Source: CAZXDS01 sp964639525 (GTDB taxonomy: Bacteria; Bacteroidota; Ignavibacteria; Ignavibacteriales; Melioribacteraceae). Taken from it: a stretch of DNA of 40,086 nucleotides. The stretch covers positions 1 through 40,086 of the forward strand of contig CAZXDS010000003.1 in the NCBI GenBank assembly GCA_964639525.1. Reading direction: 5' to 3'. Under the pieces are notes generated by a model, which saw nothing but the letters and a program-made list of their open reading frames with translations, was not told where the DNA came from and ran no database searches. This document shows positions 8,146 through 16,874 of the stretch, one piece after another; the first letter of the stretch is position 1; every line of letters begins with the position of its first letter. Both the position numbers and the translations under genes were made by a program.

Positions 8146-8442
8146 ATGCTTACAAAAGAAAAAGTATTTGAATTGTTAAAAGAAGTATTGGACCCCGAAA
8201 TTGGTCTGGATATTATTTCACTCGGTTTAGTTTATGATGTTGAAATAAATGAAGATTCTCTTAATGTTATAATGACACTTACAACACCGGGCTGCCCAAT
8301 GCACAGCAGTATTACCGGATGGGTTGAAAATCTTTTAGCAAAAGCAGTTCCCGACAAAAAAATTAATGTTAATCTCGTTTGGGAGCCACAATGGACACCG
8401 GCTTTGATGACGGATGAAGCAAAAGCGAAACTTGGAATGTAA
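8146..8442 (+). CDS. PaaD/MIP18 (DUF59) family iron-sulphur assembly-type protein
   Basis: The 98-residue protein has the MIP18/DUF59 signature DPEIGLDIISLGLVYDVEI near its N-terminus, followed by TLTTPGCPMHSSI with the family's conserved cysteine and a C-terminal WEPQWTPALMTDEAK segment. Relatives include SufT, PaaD and the N-terminal part of some Mrp proteins; they help mature iron-sulphur or other metal centres. Fourth gene of the DUF2249/NnrS-like operon, with AGAGG before the ATG. The context suggests it may help assemble a cofactor for a neighbouring protein, which is inferred. Confidence 0.88.
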   Translation: MLTKEKVFELLKEVLDPEIGLDIISLGLVYDVEINEDSLNVIMTLTTPGCPMHSSITGWVENLLAKAVPDKKINVNLVWEPQWTPALMTDEAKAKLGM

Positions 8443-8453
8443 TGGAATAAATT

Positions 8454-8909
8454 ATGTTTACGACAGTCAGATATTTTGTAAAAGCAAGCATTATTTTTTT
8501 GCTTGTAGGAATTGTAAGCGGACTCTATTTGATGCTCGCCAAATATTTTAATTTGCCCGGCTACTCTGCCGAAGCTATTTCAGCACACGCACATTTAATT
8601 TTACTCGGTTCTGTAATGATGATGATAATGGGCGTTGCTTTATGGTTCTTTCCGCGTGCCGAAAAAACGGATAAAAAATACAATCCCGATTTAATCAGAT
8701 TTATTTTTTGGGTATTTTCAATCTCCACTGCTCTAAGATTTATCGCTCAATTTTTGTACGGTTTTTTATTTGCAAATACGTTAACCTATTTTATTACTTT
8801 ATTCTCCTTTCTGCAGGTAATTTCAATTTTACTATTCTTCTATTCAATGTGGGGAAGAATTCGTCCGGTAGGAAGTCAGGTGCGAGAAAAAAGAGGAGAA
8901 AAATTTTAA
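8454..8909 (+). CDS. Small four-helix membrane protein related to oxidase subunit I
   Basis: The 151-residue protein has four hydrophobic helices. Helix two carries SAHAHLILLGSVMMMIMGVALWFFPR, reminiscent of the heme-ligand helix of cbb3-type subunit I (HxHxxLLG), but the protein is only about a third of subunit I length, so it cannot be a complete oxidase. It ends the DUF2249/NnrS-like operon, 11 bp after the PaaD-like gene. Its stop codon overlaps that of the convergent histidine kinase gene by 4 bp (8906-8909), leaving no room for a separate terminator. It probably binds heme and acts with the 420-residue protein, which is inference. Confidence 0.75.
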   Translation: MFTTVRYFVKASIIFLLVGIVSGLYLMLAKYFNLPGYSAEAISAHAHLILLGSVMMMIMGVALWFFPRAEKTDKKYNPDLIRFIFWVFSISTALRFIAQFLYGFLFANTLTYFITLFSFLQVISILLFFYSMWGRIRPVGSQVREKRGEKF

Positions 8910-10771
8910 TCAGCAACATTCGGTACTGTAAACTTAATTGTAGTTCCTTTGCCGACTTCAGATTCAACATCCAATTTACCGCCGTTTTTTTCAATAAATT
9001 CTTTTGTAAGAATCAAGCCCAAACCGCTGCCTTTCCGGTTTTCAGTATCAGGTGTTGATACAAATTCTTCAATGGAAAAAACTTTGCTTAAATTCTCCTT
9101 AGGTATTCCAACACCGGAATCAATAACACTGATTTCCGTATAATTACCGGAATTTTTACTTTTAAGAACAACATTTCCGCCTAATTTTGTAAACTTAATT
9201 GCATTTGAAATTAAATTCCGAATTATTGTTTCAAGCATATTTTGGTCGGCAAAAAGATTAACATCCTCGTCTATTTCACTTGATATTTTAATTCCTTTAG
9301 AACCGGCATTTCCTTCGTATAGAATTAGTATTTCCGAAAGCAGTTTATTAAGGTTAACTTTTTCCTGAATGAATTGCATTCTATCAGTTTGGATTTTTGA
9401 CCATTGTAAAAGATTTTCCAAAAGATGATAGACTCTCTTGGCGGAATTATATATATTCTGCGAAAATTGTTTTGCTTCTTCCTTTTCTAAATCGCCAATT
9501 TCATCTACCAATAATTCGGACATGCCTAAAAGCGTTACAAACGGACTCCTGAGATCGTGGGCAACAATTGAAAACATTTTATCTTTGCTCAAGACTGCTT
9601 CTTTCAAATCGGATGTAAGCTTTCTTAACTCTTCTTCTGTAAATTTCCTCTCCTCAATATCCAAATATAACCGTCTGTTCATTTCTGCCAATTCGGCTGT
9701 TTGCATTCTCACACTTTGTTCGAGCTCTTCATTAATATTTTTAAGATCTTCTTCTAAGTTTTTCCTTCCTGAAATATCTCGCCCAATTAAAATATAGCCG
9801 TTAATGGTTTCATTCTCAATCACGGGAGCAATTGAAAAACTCATATATATTTCATTACCTTTGGTGCCAATAAACTTAGTTTCAAACAAACCCTTAGATA
9901 ATTTTTCACTTAAAGGAAAATTTTTATAGCTGTTCAAATACCCCGCATCCCGCAGTAATTCATTTAAATTTTCACCAATTAAATCTTCCGGTTCCATATT
10001 TAGTACTTTTGAAACCAAACCTTCTGCAAGTTCAATATTAAAAAATTCATCTGTTTTTAGTACAACATCACTTAAAAAATTAATCGAAAGTTTTAATGCT
10101 TTCAGTATCTCGTCGGATGATTTTTGCTTAAACAAAATGTAAACGGCAATGATTAACGCCAATGTAGATGATAAATAATAAAATTTTGAATAGTCTCCGA
10201 TAAAGGAACTGAAAAGAGTTTCGGAAAAGGGACCGGGTAATATCAACATCAACAAAACAAAACCAGAAAACAATAATTTTGCTTTAACTTTATTGTTGTA
10301 ACTGCCGCTATATAATGAATAGAGTTGCGCAACACCAATTGCAAACAATATTGACATCCACGTTAAATAAAAAATTGAACTGCTTGCATGAAGGCTTGCG
10401 GAAATAATGAATGAATTCGGCAAAAATCCCTTCCATATCATAATAAAACTGAAAAATCCGGTAAAATATATCAATGAAATTGTCAATGCCGGTTTTGATA
10501 TTTTAAAATTCCCAATAAAATTAATTATAAAATGCAAAAATATAAACGGAAACATTGAGTATATAAATATTAAAAAACCCGAGAGTAATGTGCCAATTTG
10601 CCGAGGCTGGGAAACCTCAACTATAGAACTAATTCCTATGAAAGTAATAAGATAGACAACAAGAATAATGAAAAACTGACTTACAAAATTTTGTTTGAGC
10701 TTGTAATATAATAAAATTGCTATCAGAAGATTGACAAAAGCATAAGCAAGAAATATTATTTGATTTAACAT
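8906..10771 (-). CDS. Membrane histidine kinase: 7TM region, PAS, HisKA, HATPase_c
   Basis: The 621-residue protein starts with about seven hydrophobic helices (residues 1-215), then a PAS domain (about 230-340, ending in GRDISGRKNLEEDL), a coiled coil (about 338-395), a HisKA domain with FSIVAHDLRSPF (phospho-accepting His405) and an HATPase domain with N box NLISNAIKFT (Asn523), G1 box DSGVGIP and G2 box GSGLGLIL. It would sense a membrane or cytoplasmic cue and phosphorylate a response regulator. No regulator gene is adjacent, so it is an orphan kinase; the regulator at 14769 is a candidate partner only by proximity. There is no obvious ribosome-binding site. It converges on and overlaps the operon ending at 8909. 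Confidence 0.9.
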   Translation of the reverse strand: MLNQIIFLAYAFVNLLIAILLYYKLKQNFVSQFFIILVVYLITFIGISSIVEVSQPRQIGTLLSGFLIFIYSMFPFIFLHFIINFIGNFKISKPALTISLIYFTGFFSFIMIWKGFLPNSFIISASLHASSSIFYLTWMSILFAIGVAQLYSLYSGSYNNKVKAKLLFSGFVLLMLILPGPFSETLFSSFIGDYSKFYYLSSTLALIIAVYILFKQKSSDEILKALKLSINFLSDVVLKTDEFFNIELAEGLVSKVLNMEPEDLIGENLNELLRDAGYLNSYKNFPLSEKLSKGLFETKFIGTKGNEIYMSFSIAPVIENETINGYILIGRDISGRKNLEEDLKNINEELEQSVRMQTAELAEMNRRLYLDIEERKFTEEELRKLTSDLKEAVLSKDKMFSIVAHDLRSPFVTLLGMSELLVDEIGDLEKEEAKQFSQNIYNSAKRVYHLLENLLQWSKIQTDRMQFIQEKVNLNKLLSEILILYEGNAGSKGIKISSEIDEDVNLFADQNMLETIIRNLISNAIKFTKLGGNVVLKSKNSGNYTEISVIDSGVGIPKENLSKVFSIEEFVSTPDTENRKGSGLGLILTKEFIEKNGGKLDVESEVGKGTTIKFTVPNVAD

Positions 10772-10868
10772 TTAATAATTTTATTTTAGGATTGAATTGA
10801 TAATACAATCTACAAAAAATATTCGATTTCTGAAAAATAAATTGTTTATTCACTTTACATAATTATAC

Positions 10869-11003
10869 CGGAACGATAGTGGTTTTTCACATCACAAGGA
10901 CTCTGCGAGGAATCTGCAATCGGAAATTATCCGGCATCTGCCGGACCGAATGAATGTATAACACACCCTAACTTGCTTTTTCACAGAATCCGTGATCGTT
11001 CCG
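10869..11003. repeat. Gene-free repeat region bounded by a 9-bp inverted repeat
   Basis: CGGAACGAT (10869-10877) is matched by ATCGTTCCG (10995-11003). Inside lie a CCGGCA-TC-TGCCGG hairpin (about 10931-10944) and GGACTCTGCGAGG-type sequence. TTCACAGAATCC (10980-10991) recurs as its complement beside the four-helix-bundle gene at 28236-28247. The interval 10772-11327 has no credible gene; I read it as repeat debris. Confidence 0.5.
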
Positions 11004-11050
11004 AAAAGCAACTAAGATTGTGTATATATTACTGAATCCACTCTAAAAAG

Positions 11051-11078
11051 CCCCAAACGGACTAAAGTCCGTTTGGGG
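11051..11078. repeat. Long hairpin: 12-bp stem, TAAA loop
   Basis: The left arm CCCCAAACGGAC (11051-11062) and right arm GTCCGTTTGGGG (11067-11078) are perfectly complementary around TAAA. This is the longest stem of the dispersed tetraloop hairpin family in the window. It sits between the DUF3179 operon and the 7TM kinase and may additionally influence transcription. Confidence 0.85.
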
Positions 11079-11100
11079 AAGTTTGTTTTTAGTCTGTTTC

Positions 11101-11120
11101 CCCACGACTGAAGTCGTGGG
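11101..11120. repeat. Hairpin CCCACGAC-TGAA-GTCGTGGG
   Basis: CCCACGACTGAAGTCGTGGG is an 8-bp perfect stem with a TGAA loop, 22 bp after the previous hairpin. The stem sequence is unrelated to the neighbouring ones while the loop belongs to the same TAAA/TGAA set. Confidence 0.85.
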
Positions 11121-11204
11121 TTAGTCAAAATATTACTTTTTAGAATGGGCTCATTACTGAATCACAGATTTTTAGGAGAGCATTAAACAAACTGAAATAT
11201 TGTA

Positions 11205-11226
11205 AAGCCGACTTTCCAGTCGGCTT
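11205..11226. repeat. Hairpin with 9-bp stem and TTCC loop
   Basis: AAGCCGACT (11205-11213) and AGTCGGCTT (11218-11226) pair perfectly around TTCC. The loop deviates from the TAAA/TGAA rule, so this may be a separate element or a bidirectional terminator for the flanking minus-strand genes. Confidence 0.65.
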
Positions 11227-11284
11227 ACTCTAACATTATGCACTATTGCAAAATATATTTCTGTTTTTTCTTTTTCTGTTCGGC

Positions 11285-11316
11285 GTAAAAGAAAAAAACC
11301 GGAAGGTTTGTTTTAC
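11285..11316 (-). terminator. Probable Rho-independent terminator of the DUF3179 operon
   Basis: On the minus strand an AAACC-TTCC-GGTTT hairpin is followed by a run of Ts and can be extended by GTAAAA pairing with TTTTAC across internal loops. It begins 12 bp after the stop codon of the DUF3179 gene (11328), where a terminator is expected. The inner stem is short (5 bp), hence moderate confidence. Confidence 0.55.
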
Positions 11317-11327
11317 AAAGAACAGAA

Positions 11328-12458
11328 TTATTTTTCTGTAAAAATTAAAGTTTCCGGATTAAATGCAATCCAAGCAAAAGCGAAATAATCACCGAATAGT
11401 AGTGGTTTAAGCTTTTTCCCTTTCAATTTACCTGAAACTGACTTGCCTGAAAAACTCCAAACGCTTCCGGTTTCATTATCAACAACTCCAACGTTTTCTT
11501 TAAATTCAAATGTTAAAGTTTTATTGTCAATATTTCTTGAAAAAACTCCGGTTGTTCCAACTTCCTTAGAGTCATTTGTGTAGCTCGCATCAAGGGCAGA
11601 TAAAGCTCCTTCGAGATGAAATATCACAATTGGTTTGTCGTCAATCGAATCATTTATAACTTTCTTTTTCTCTGTAATTGAATACGGATAAGCTTTGACA
11701 GTTTTAAACTGCTTTACACCTATCACTTTTGAATTTGGCGGAAGACGGTTATCTTTTGGGCCCGAATATAGAAAAGGTTTTTGATCCTCATCATCATAAC
11801 CTCTGTATGGATTTCTTCCATACATTCTGCGATAACCTGTCTCCCTTGATAAAACCTTTCCCTCAGGATATTCTTCTGCAAATTGCTCAAAAGAAATCAA
11901 TTGGGAAGGATAAATTTTTAATTGCGTGCCGAGCATATCGCCGACTATTGCATCGCCGGTAAATTGCTGCCAAAAACTTTCTGTAATTTGATCATACATA
12001 ATCAGGTCTGAATTTCGCAATAATCCCGAAACTCCAAATGTATTTATCATTCCTTTCGTATGCCTGTCAAAAACAATTGAGCTGTAACAGAGTGGGCAAA
12101 ATGTAACAACTACGGGCACTCCGCCGATAATGTCGTTCACAATTTCATGCCATAACAGAATTTGAAGCGGATATGCTTTTACTTCTCCATTTAACAGTAA
12201 AGCAATCACGGGTTCTTTTTCATCGTACCAATCTTCCGCTTTTTCAATGTTCACAAATTTCGGGTGAACAATGGCGGCAATTCCATCTTTTGGCGGACCT
12301 CCGGATTGAATTTCTTTGAAGTTGATACTTGTTTTCTCAAAATTTGTTGTCCATTTCGGATATGATTTCAAGATATGCGAATAATCCGATTGGGCATTCA
12401 CTATTGAAAATGTAATTATTAGAAATACTATAACTGACAAACTGAATATCTTTTTCAT
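11328..12458 (-). CDS. DUF3179 family exported protein (CPLC version)
   Basis: The 376-residue protein has an N-terminal signal peptide (cleavage likely after NAQ near residue 23) and a DUF3179 domain: GGPPKDGIAAI, the region LNGEVKAYPLQILLWHEIVND and VTFCPLCYSSIVFDR with Cys121 and Cys124, then GVSGLLRNSDLIMYD and RMYGRNPYRGYD. The family is widespread and of unknown function. The CPLC pair could bind a metal or act in redox chemistry, which is inference. Last gene of a three-gene minus-strand operon with another DUF3179 gene and an outer-membrane barrel. An AGGAAA ribosome-binding site precedes the ATG. Confidence 0.88.
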   Translation of the reverse strand: MKKIFSLSVIVFLIITFSIVNAQSDYSHILKSYPKWTTNFEKTSINFKEIQSGGPPKDGIAAIVHPKFVNIEKAEDWYDEKEPVIALLLNGEVKAYPLQILLWHEIVNDIIGGVPVVVTFCPLCYSSIVFDRHTKGMINTFGVSGLLRNSDLIMYDQITESFWQQFTGDAIVGDMLGTQLKIYPSQLISFEQFAEEYPEGKVLSRETGYRRMYGRNPYRGYDDEDQKPFLYSGPKDNRLPPNSKVIGVKQFKTVKAYPYSITEKKKVINDSIDDKPIVIFHLEGALSALDASYTNDSKEVGTTGVFSRNIDNKTLTFEFKENVGVVDNETGSVWSFSGKSVSGKLKGKKLKPLLFGDYFAFAWIAFNPETLIFTEK

Positions 12459-12500
12459 TTTTTTCCTACTAATATTGCACGGTTATTGTTGTTAAAATAT

Positions 12501-13568
12501 CTATTGATAAATTGTTGAATTATGATAAAAAGCTCCCCATGCAAACCAATACGCTAAATATGAGTTTGTTTTATCCAGAATTTGTCCGGTTCTTTCGCCT
12601 GAAACCACTTCACCGAAAAAATTATATTTATTGCCTTCATTATCTTCCATTACAGCTATGGAATCACTTTGCAATGCCGTAAACTGAAGCACTTTGCCGT
12701 CATTACTTTTTCGTTTATATGCAGATAGAAAATTTTTGGCTTTGCTTCCGACTATTACAATATCTTCCCCGCCGAGGTTATCATTCACAGCGTTTATTCC
12801 GCTTGCAAATGAATTGAATCTATAAGCTCTTGAATCTCCATTTACAATAACACCAAGTACACGCTCTTTTTTCGGCAAACGATTATCTTCAGGATTAACA
12901 GGAAAAATGATATTTGAATTGTTTGTTCTGTAATCGCCGTAAGGGAAATTTTGATAATTTCTTGAAAATCCGGTATTGGTAGAAACAACTTTTGATTGCG
13001 GATACATTTCTTTCCAGGTTGCCCAAGTAGTTTCAACTACTCGATACAATTGAATCTCTGTCCCAATATTTTTACCGTTTACACTTTTTAAAAGCATCTG
13101 CGACCAATTACTGCTTGTTCTTCTATCATATGGAATAAGATTAGTATTGTAGAGAAGTCCGGAAACTCCGAAAGTAGTTTCGCCGCCGTTCACTACCCTA
13201 TTCCACCCGATAGCCGAACCGGTTAGCGGACAATAAGTTACCGCAATTTTTTTATCTCCGACTTGATCATTAATTATTTCGTGCCAATCTAATATTTTAT
13301 GCGGGTAAGCACGCACTACACTGCCGCTTTTCACGCCAATTACCAAATCATCAGCAAATAGATAGTTAGCATCTGAAAGCGAAATCATTTCAGGTGATTC
13401 GAGCGAAGGTATTCCATCTCGTCCGGGTCCGCCGTCAAAAACTTGATTTTGCGGTATTAGCCATTCTCCTCCGTCAACTGAAGCAGCAGAGTCCGTAACG
13501 CTATCGCAAGACACCATTGTAATAATTAAAAAAAATAAGGATACGAATTTTAATATATTCCATTTCAT
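12501..13568 (-). CDS. DUF3179 family lipoprotein (CPLT version)
   Basis: The 355-residue protein has a lipoprotein signal peptide ending in TMVSC (Cys21), so it should be anchored in a membrane. Its DUF3179 domain parallels its neighbour: FDGGPGRDGIPSL, KSGSVVRAYPHKILDWHEIINDQ, VTYCPLTGSAIGWNR, FGVSGLLYNTNLIPYD. The second cysteine of the CPLC motif is replaced by Thr116, while Cys113 is kept. The two paralogues are clearly divergent, so the duplication is old, and they may have different roles. The gene is 10 bp downstream of the barrel gene and 42 bp upstream of the CPLC paralogue. AAAGGTG precedes the ATG. Confidence 0.88.
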   Translation of the reverse strand: MKWNILKFVSLFFLIITMVSCDSVTDSAASVDGGEWLIPQNQVFDGGPGRDGIPSLESPEMISLSDANYLFADDLVIGVKSGSVVRAYPHKILDWHEIINDQVGDKKIAVTYCPLTGSAIGWNRVVNGGETTFGVSGLLYNTNLIPYDRRTSSNWSQMLLKSVNGKNIGTEIQLYRVVETTWATWKEMYPQSKVVSTNTGFSRNYQNFPYGDYRTNNSNIIFPVNPEDNRLPKKERVLGVIVNGDSRAYRFNSFASGINAVNDNLGGEDIVIVGSKAKNFLSAYKRKSNDGKVLQFTALQSDSIAVMEDNEGNKYNFFGEVVSGERTGQILDKTNSYLAYWFAWGAFYHNSTIYQ

Positions 13569-13578
13569 AATTACACCT

Positions 13579-14544
13579 TTAAAAGTTTAACAAATTTGGT
13601 TTAATTGTATAATAAAACGCAACTGATGTAGTAAAAGTTGTTGTTAGCTGCGTTCCTTTCAGGTTACGGTATATCGGCATTTGACCGGTCAATCTCGCAG
13701 TAAAATTATCGGCAATTTTAAAGTTTATTCCGGGCATCAATTCCAACCAATTTCCACCGGTATTTTCAATATCCGCACCCGTAAACTGATCCGCAGCTTG
13801 GTATCTGTATCTAATGAACATAGTAATATCAAAAAATGAATCTGTTCTATAACCCAAACCTGCTTGAGTAGCAAACTCATTTCCAAACTTATAGCCGCCA
13901 AATCCCGAGCCGAAGCGATTATAAGTTCCATTTACCCGAAAAGTAACATTCATTGTAAAAGTAAGCGGCATCCACGGCGAAAAACCCTGAGAAAAATAGG
14001 ACCAAAAAACTCCGTCCCACGAACCTGTACCAGGCTGTATATCGGCGGGAAGCAGAATACCGTTCGATTTTACGTCAGCTTTTCCGAGCGGAGCTTTAAT
14101 TCCTCCGCCAATTGCAAATTCGCGCTGATTAACAAAATCAAGATTTATTACTTTGTATTTTGCAAGAAGTAAAAAATCTCCAATTCCGCCGCTGTTTAAC
14201 TTATTGCTATTACCGGAAACAGGATCAACTAACCTCTGCTGGTTAATGTATGAAAATAAAGCAGTTATCGTAAATCTCTTAAACAATCCGTAATTAACTT
14301 CTATTAACGCCGATTGTGTTATTCTTTCACGCGAAAATTCTTCCAATTTATCAGAACCGTCATAAACACTTTTGAGTGAATTATATTGATAAGTTACTCC
14401 AAACTTCCACGTTTTATATTCGGCAGTTGACATTTCCAAGGAGCTTAAAATCGGAGTTCCTGCGGTACAGCAGGCCTGAGCTGAAATTTGACTCACCGCG
14501 ATCGTAGATATCAGAAGAACTATGTGCAATATTTTCATTTTCAT
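13579..14544 (-). CDS. Outer-membrane beta-barrel protein, first gene of DUF3179 operon
   Basis: The 321-residue protein starts with a signal peptide (MKMKILHIVLLISTIAVSQISA) followed by QACCTAGTP at the mature N-terminus. The rest alternates short aromatic-rich beta strands with turns (FGVTYQYNS, YGLFKRFTITALFSYI, FTARLTGQMPIY) and ends close to a strand, as in transporter-type or MetA-pathway-type barrels. The cysteine pair next to the cleavage site recurs in metal- or redox-related barrels of Bacteroidota, but no substrate can be assigned. Co-transcribed with two DUF3179 genes (10-bp gap), so those proteins and the barrel probably work together in the envelope. Confidence 0.8.
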   Translation of the reverse strand: MKMKILHIVLLISTIAVSQISAQACCTAGTPILSSLEMSTAEYKTWKFGVTYQYNSLKSVYDGSDKLEEFSRERITQSALIEVNYGLFKRFTITALFSYINQQRLVDPVSGNSNKLNSGGIGDFLLLAKYKVINLDFVNQREFAIGGGIKAPLGKADVKSNGILLPADIQPGTGSWDGVFWSYFSQGFSPWMPLTFTMNVTFRVNGTYNRFGSGFGGYKFGNEFATQAGLGYRTDSFFDITMFIRYRYQAADQFTGADIENTGGNWLELMPGINFKIADNFTARLTGQMPIYRNLKGTQLTTTFTTSVAFYYTIKPNLLNF

Positions 14545-14768
14545 CCCGTTAAAAAATTATTTAGCACAAAATATATTTTTGTACATACGGTTACTGTAAC
14601 TTAATTGACAATGATAAAATACTTCTTGGTCAATAATTTAGTACCGATTAAAATAATTTTTTGAATAATCTCATTGACTTGCTTACAATTAATTTAATTT
14701 ATAATTGAATAATTCTTTTTATATTTCGATAATAATATTCAAACAATAAAATAGTTAGGGCATATTTC

Positions 14769-15620
14769 GTGTTTAAAGTATTAGTTGTAGATGATTCAAA
14801 TAGTATTATCATTTTTATGTCGCGTTTGTTAAAAAACAAATTTGACTGCTATGTACTTACGGCAGGAAACGGACTTGAGGCACTTTCTATTTTAGAAGAT
14901 GAAGAAGTTGATATTATTTTTCTTGATATAACTATGCCGATAATGAACGGTGTTGAAACTTTACAAGCAATCAGACAAAACACAACCTTAAAAGACATTC
15001 CGGTTATTATTCTTTCCTCGGTAGCTGATAAAGATATTATTGATAAAGTAAAAGAATTAAAAATCAACAGCTATATGTTAAAGCCGCTAACGTACGATAC
15101 TGCTTACAAAACTATAAGAAAGATTTTTGATAAAATAAATGCAGATAAAAAAAATGCAAATAGTTTTGAGGCATTGCTTGAAACAGAAATAGACGGAAGA
15201 AAGAAAATAGTTATTATTGATCCCGATGAAAATTTTAAAGAACAATTTAGAATAAATTTTTCGGAAAAATATATTATATTTGACTCTGATTCAGGACCAA
15301 AGGGTTTGAATATAATACTAAAAGAAAAACCGGATTATATTTTTTTAGCGGAAAATCTTAGCTTTTTAAGCGAAATATTCATTGCAAAAAAGATTAAAAA
15401 TTTATCTGAGCCAATAGAAACAGTTGGAAATCATGAATCTTATTTTAATTTAAAGGATACTCAACTGTATCTTATGAAAGATTCAAGAATTGATTATAAT
15501 ATAGAATCGGAACTTCAAAATTTGTCCGAAGATGAAAAAACTTTATTTGATGAGGTTTTTATTAAAACTGACGAACCGCATATTTTATTAAAAGGGCTTA
15601 CTAAAGCACTTAAATTTTAA
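14769..15620 (+). CDS. Response regulator with receiver plus degenerate second receiver
   Basis: The 283-residue protein starts at a GTG (14769) with AGGG upstream. Residues 1-120 form a canonical receiver: acidic pair at VLVVDDS, phospho-acceptor Asp53 in FLDITMPIMNG, and the conserved Lys105 in SYMLKP. Residues ~142-215 look like a second receiver (RKKIVIIDPDENFKEQF) in which the acceptor aspartate region reads PDYIFLAENLSF, so it cannot be phosphorylated in the usual way. No DNA-binding or enzymatic output domain is seen; output is probably by protein contact. It is followed by an unrecognised gene and a heme-binding-type histidine kinase. Confidence 0.85.
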   Translation: MFKVLVVDDSNSIIIFMSRLLKNKFDCYVLTAGNGLEALSILEDEEVDIIFLDITMPIMNGVETLQAIRQNTTLKDIPVIILSSVADKDIIDKVKELKINSYMLKPLTYDTAYKTIRKIFDKINADKKNANSFEALLETEIDGRKKIVIIDPDENFKEQFRINFSEKYIIFDSDSGPKGLNIILKEKPDYIFLAENLSFLSEIFIAKKIKNLSEPIETVGNHESYFNLKDTQLYLMKDSRIDYNIESELQNLSEDEKTLFDEVFIKTDEPHILLKGLTKALKF

Positions 15621-15827
15621 TTTATTCAGCATTGCGGGGCAAAATTAATTAGCCTTGTTGAATATTAGAAACAACAGGCAGTTATCGAACTGTTAAAAAA
15701 AATATTTATTCAGTTAAATCTAATAAAATATTGCAGCACAGAATAATATTCTATGTTATCATATTTTTCCCCCGAACCGCTGAATTTATTTAACTTATTT
15801 TGAATTTAACAAAATATAATTACTGAT

Positions 15828-16679
15828 ATGGCTCTTCAAAAAATAGTTTTAACAATATCAAAAAAATCTGCAATTGAAGTAAAAAATATTCTTTATAAAT
15901 TTAGTTCTACTCTACCACAAATAAACATTGTTAAAAGATTATCTGATGATGAAATTGAAATTGAATTGAAACTTCCCGAAGAAATTAGTAGGAATGCTAT
16001 AAAAAAGTTTGCATCTTCAGGTTTTGCAGTTAAACCAATTGATGTTTACACTAGAAAAATATTGTTCCAAAATAAAAGTGAAACAACAAGTTCATTTTCT
16101 TCACCCGGGTTTGTTCTTCCCGATAAAATAGGAGAAAACAAAGAAACAACAAAAGACAGATTGGAATTAGCTGAAACTGTTAAGATGATTTTACAAGGGA
16201 AAAACAAAATTACCGCTTCAAATCAAAAAAGCATAAAAAATTCCTTGAATTTTTATATCGATAAATTACGCAAAGAAGCTTTCTTAAAGAAATCCAAAAC
16301 AAACGATAACATTAAAAGATTATTGGAAATTGCTTCAAATAAAATGATAGCATCATCTCCTATTTTAAATGTTGCAAAAAGTGCAGGTTTTTCTGCAATA
16401 GACGTTTGTGCCGAAAATACGCTGAATGTTGGTGAACTTTTAAATATTTGCAACAACAGGGATTTGCACTGCACCGTTAGAGCAAAAGCCGCAGCAAAAT
16501 TTAGTAAAGTTGTTTTTGAAGACGAAAGTTTTTATGAATCTGATTTGACAATAGCTGTTAAAAGGCTTAACACCCGCTGGCTAAATACTATATTAGATGA
16601 ATCATCAAAGGATTTAACTGAAGATGAAGTTGAAAATTTTGAAAAATTACAATCATTTATAAAAGGGGAAAGCGCTTAG
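15828..16679 (+). CDS. Unrecognised protein following the response regulator
   Basis: I do not recognise this 283-residue protein. The first ~75 residues resemble a small alpha/beta domain rich in charged residues (VLTISKKSAIEVKNILYKF, DDEIEIELKLPEEI); a Ser/Thr/Lys-rich linker follows at about 85-110, and the rest is helical with a short segment ILNVAKSAGFSAIDVCAENTLN. No signal peptide or membrane helix is visible, so it is probably cytoplasmic. It lies 207 bp after the two-receiver regulator and about 195 bp before the heme-sensor kinase, all on the plus strand. A role as signalling accessory protein is only a contextual guess. Confidence 0.65.
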   Translation: MALQKIVLTISKKSAIEVKNILYKFSSTLPQINIVKRLSDDEIEIELKLPEEISRNAIKKFASSGFAVKPIDVYTRKILFQNKSETTSSFSSPGFVLPDKIGENKETTKDRLELAETVKMILQGKNKITASNQKSIKNSLNFYIDKLRKEAFLKKSKTNDNIKRLLEIASNKMIASSPILNVAKSAGFSAIDVCAENTLNVGELLNICNNRDLHCTVRAKAAAKFSKVVFEDESFYESDLTIAVKRLNTRWLNTILDESSKDLTEDEVENFEKLQSFIKGESA

Positions 16680-16834
16680 CAACATCATAAAATATTTAAG
16701 AAAACTTTTGTAAGGATGATTGAATTAAGTCAGAGAATACAAACAAATATTATTTTTTGAATCAACTCAAATTTATAAACATGTAAAGTTGATTTAGTTT
16801 AAGTTTTAAGAACAATTTCCGATAATAAATATGC

Positions 16835-16842
16835 TATATTTG
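16835..16842 (+). promoter_or_regulatory. Candidate -7 promoter element for the heme-type histidine kinase
   Basis: TATATTTG matches the TAnnTTTG consensus of Bacteroidota promoters. Transcription would begin near 16849, inside the extension that a TTG start at 16845 would give, which favours the ATG at 16875. No good -33 TTTG is found upstream. Confidence 0.3.
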
Positions 16843-16874
16843 TATTGAAGAAAAATAAGCAGCAAAATACGAAA

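Noticed and set aside
14590..14600. GTTAC-T-GTAAC palindrome between the barrel gene and the response regulator
   Set aside because: It might be an operator, but it is short, single, and no regulator gene is associated.
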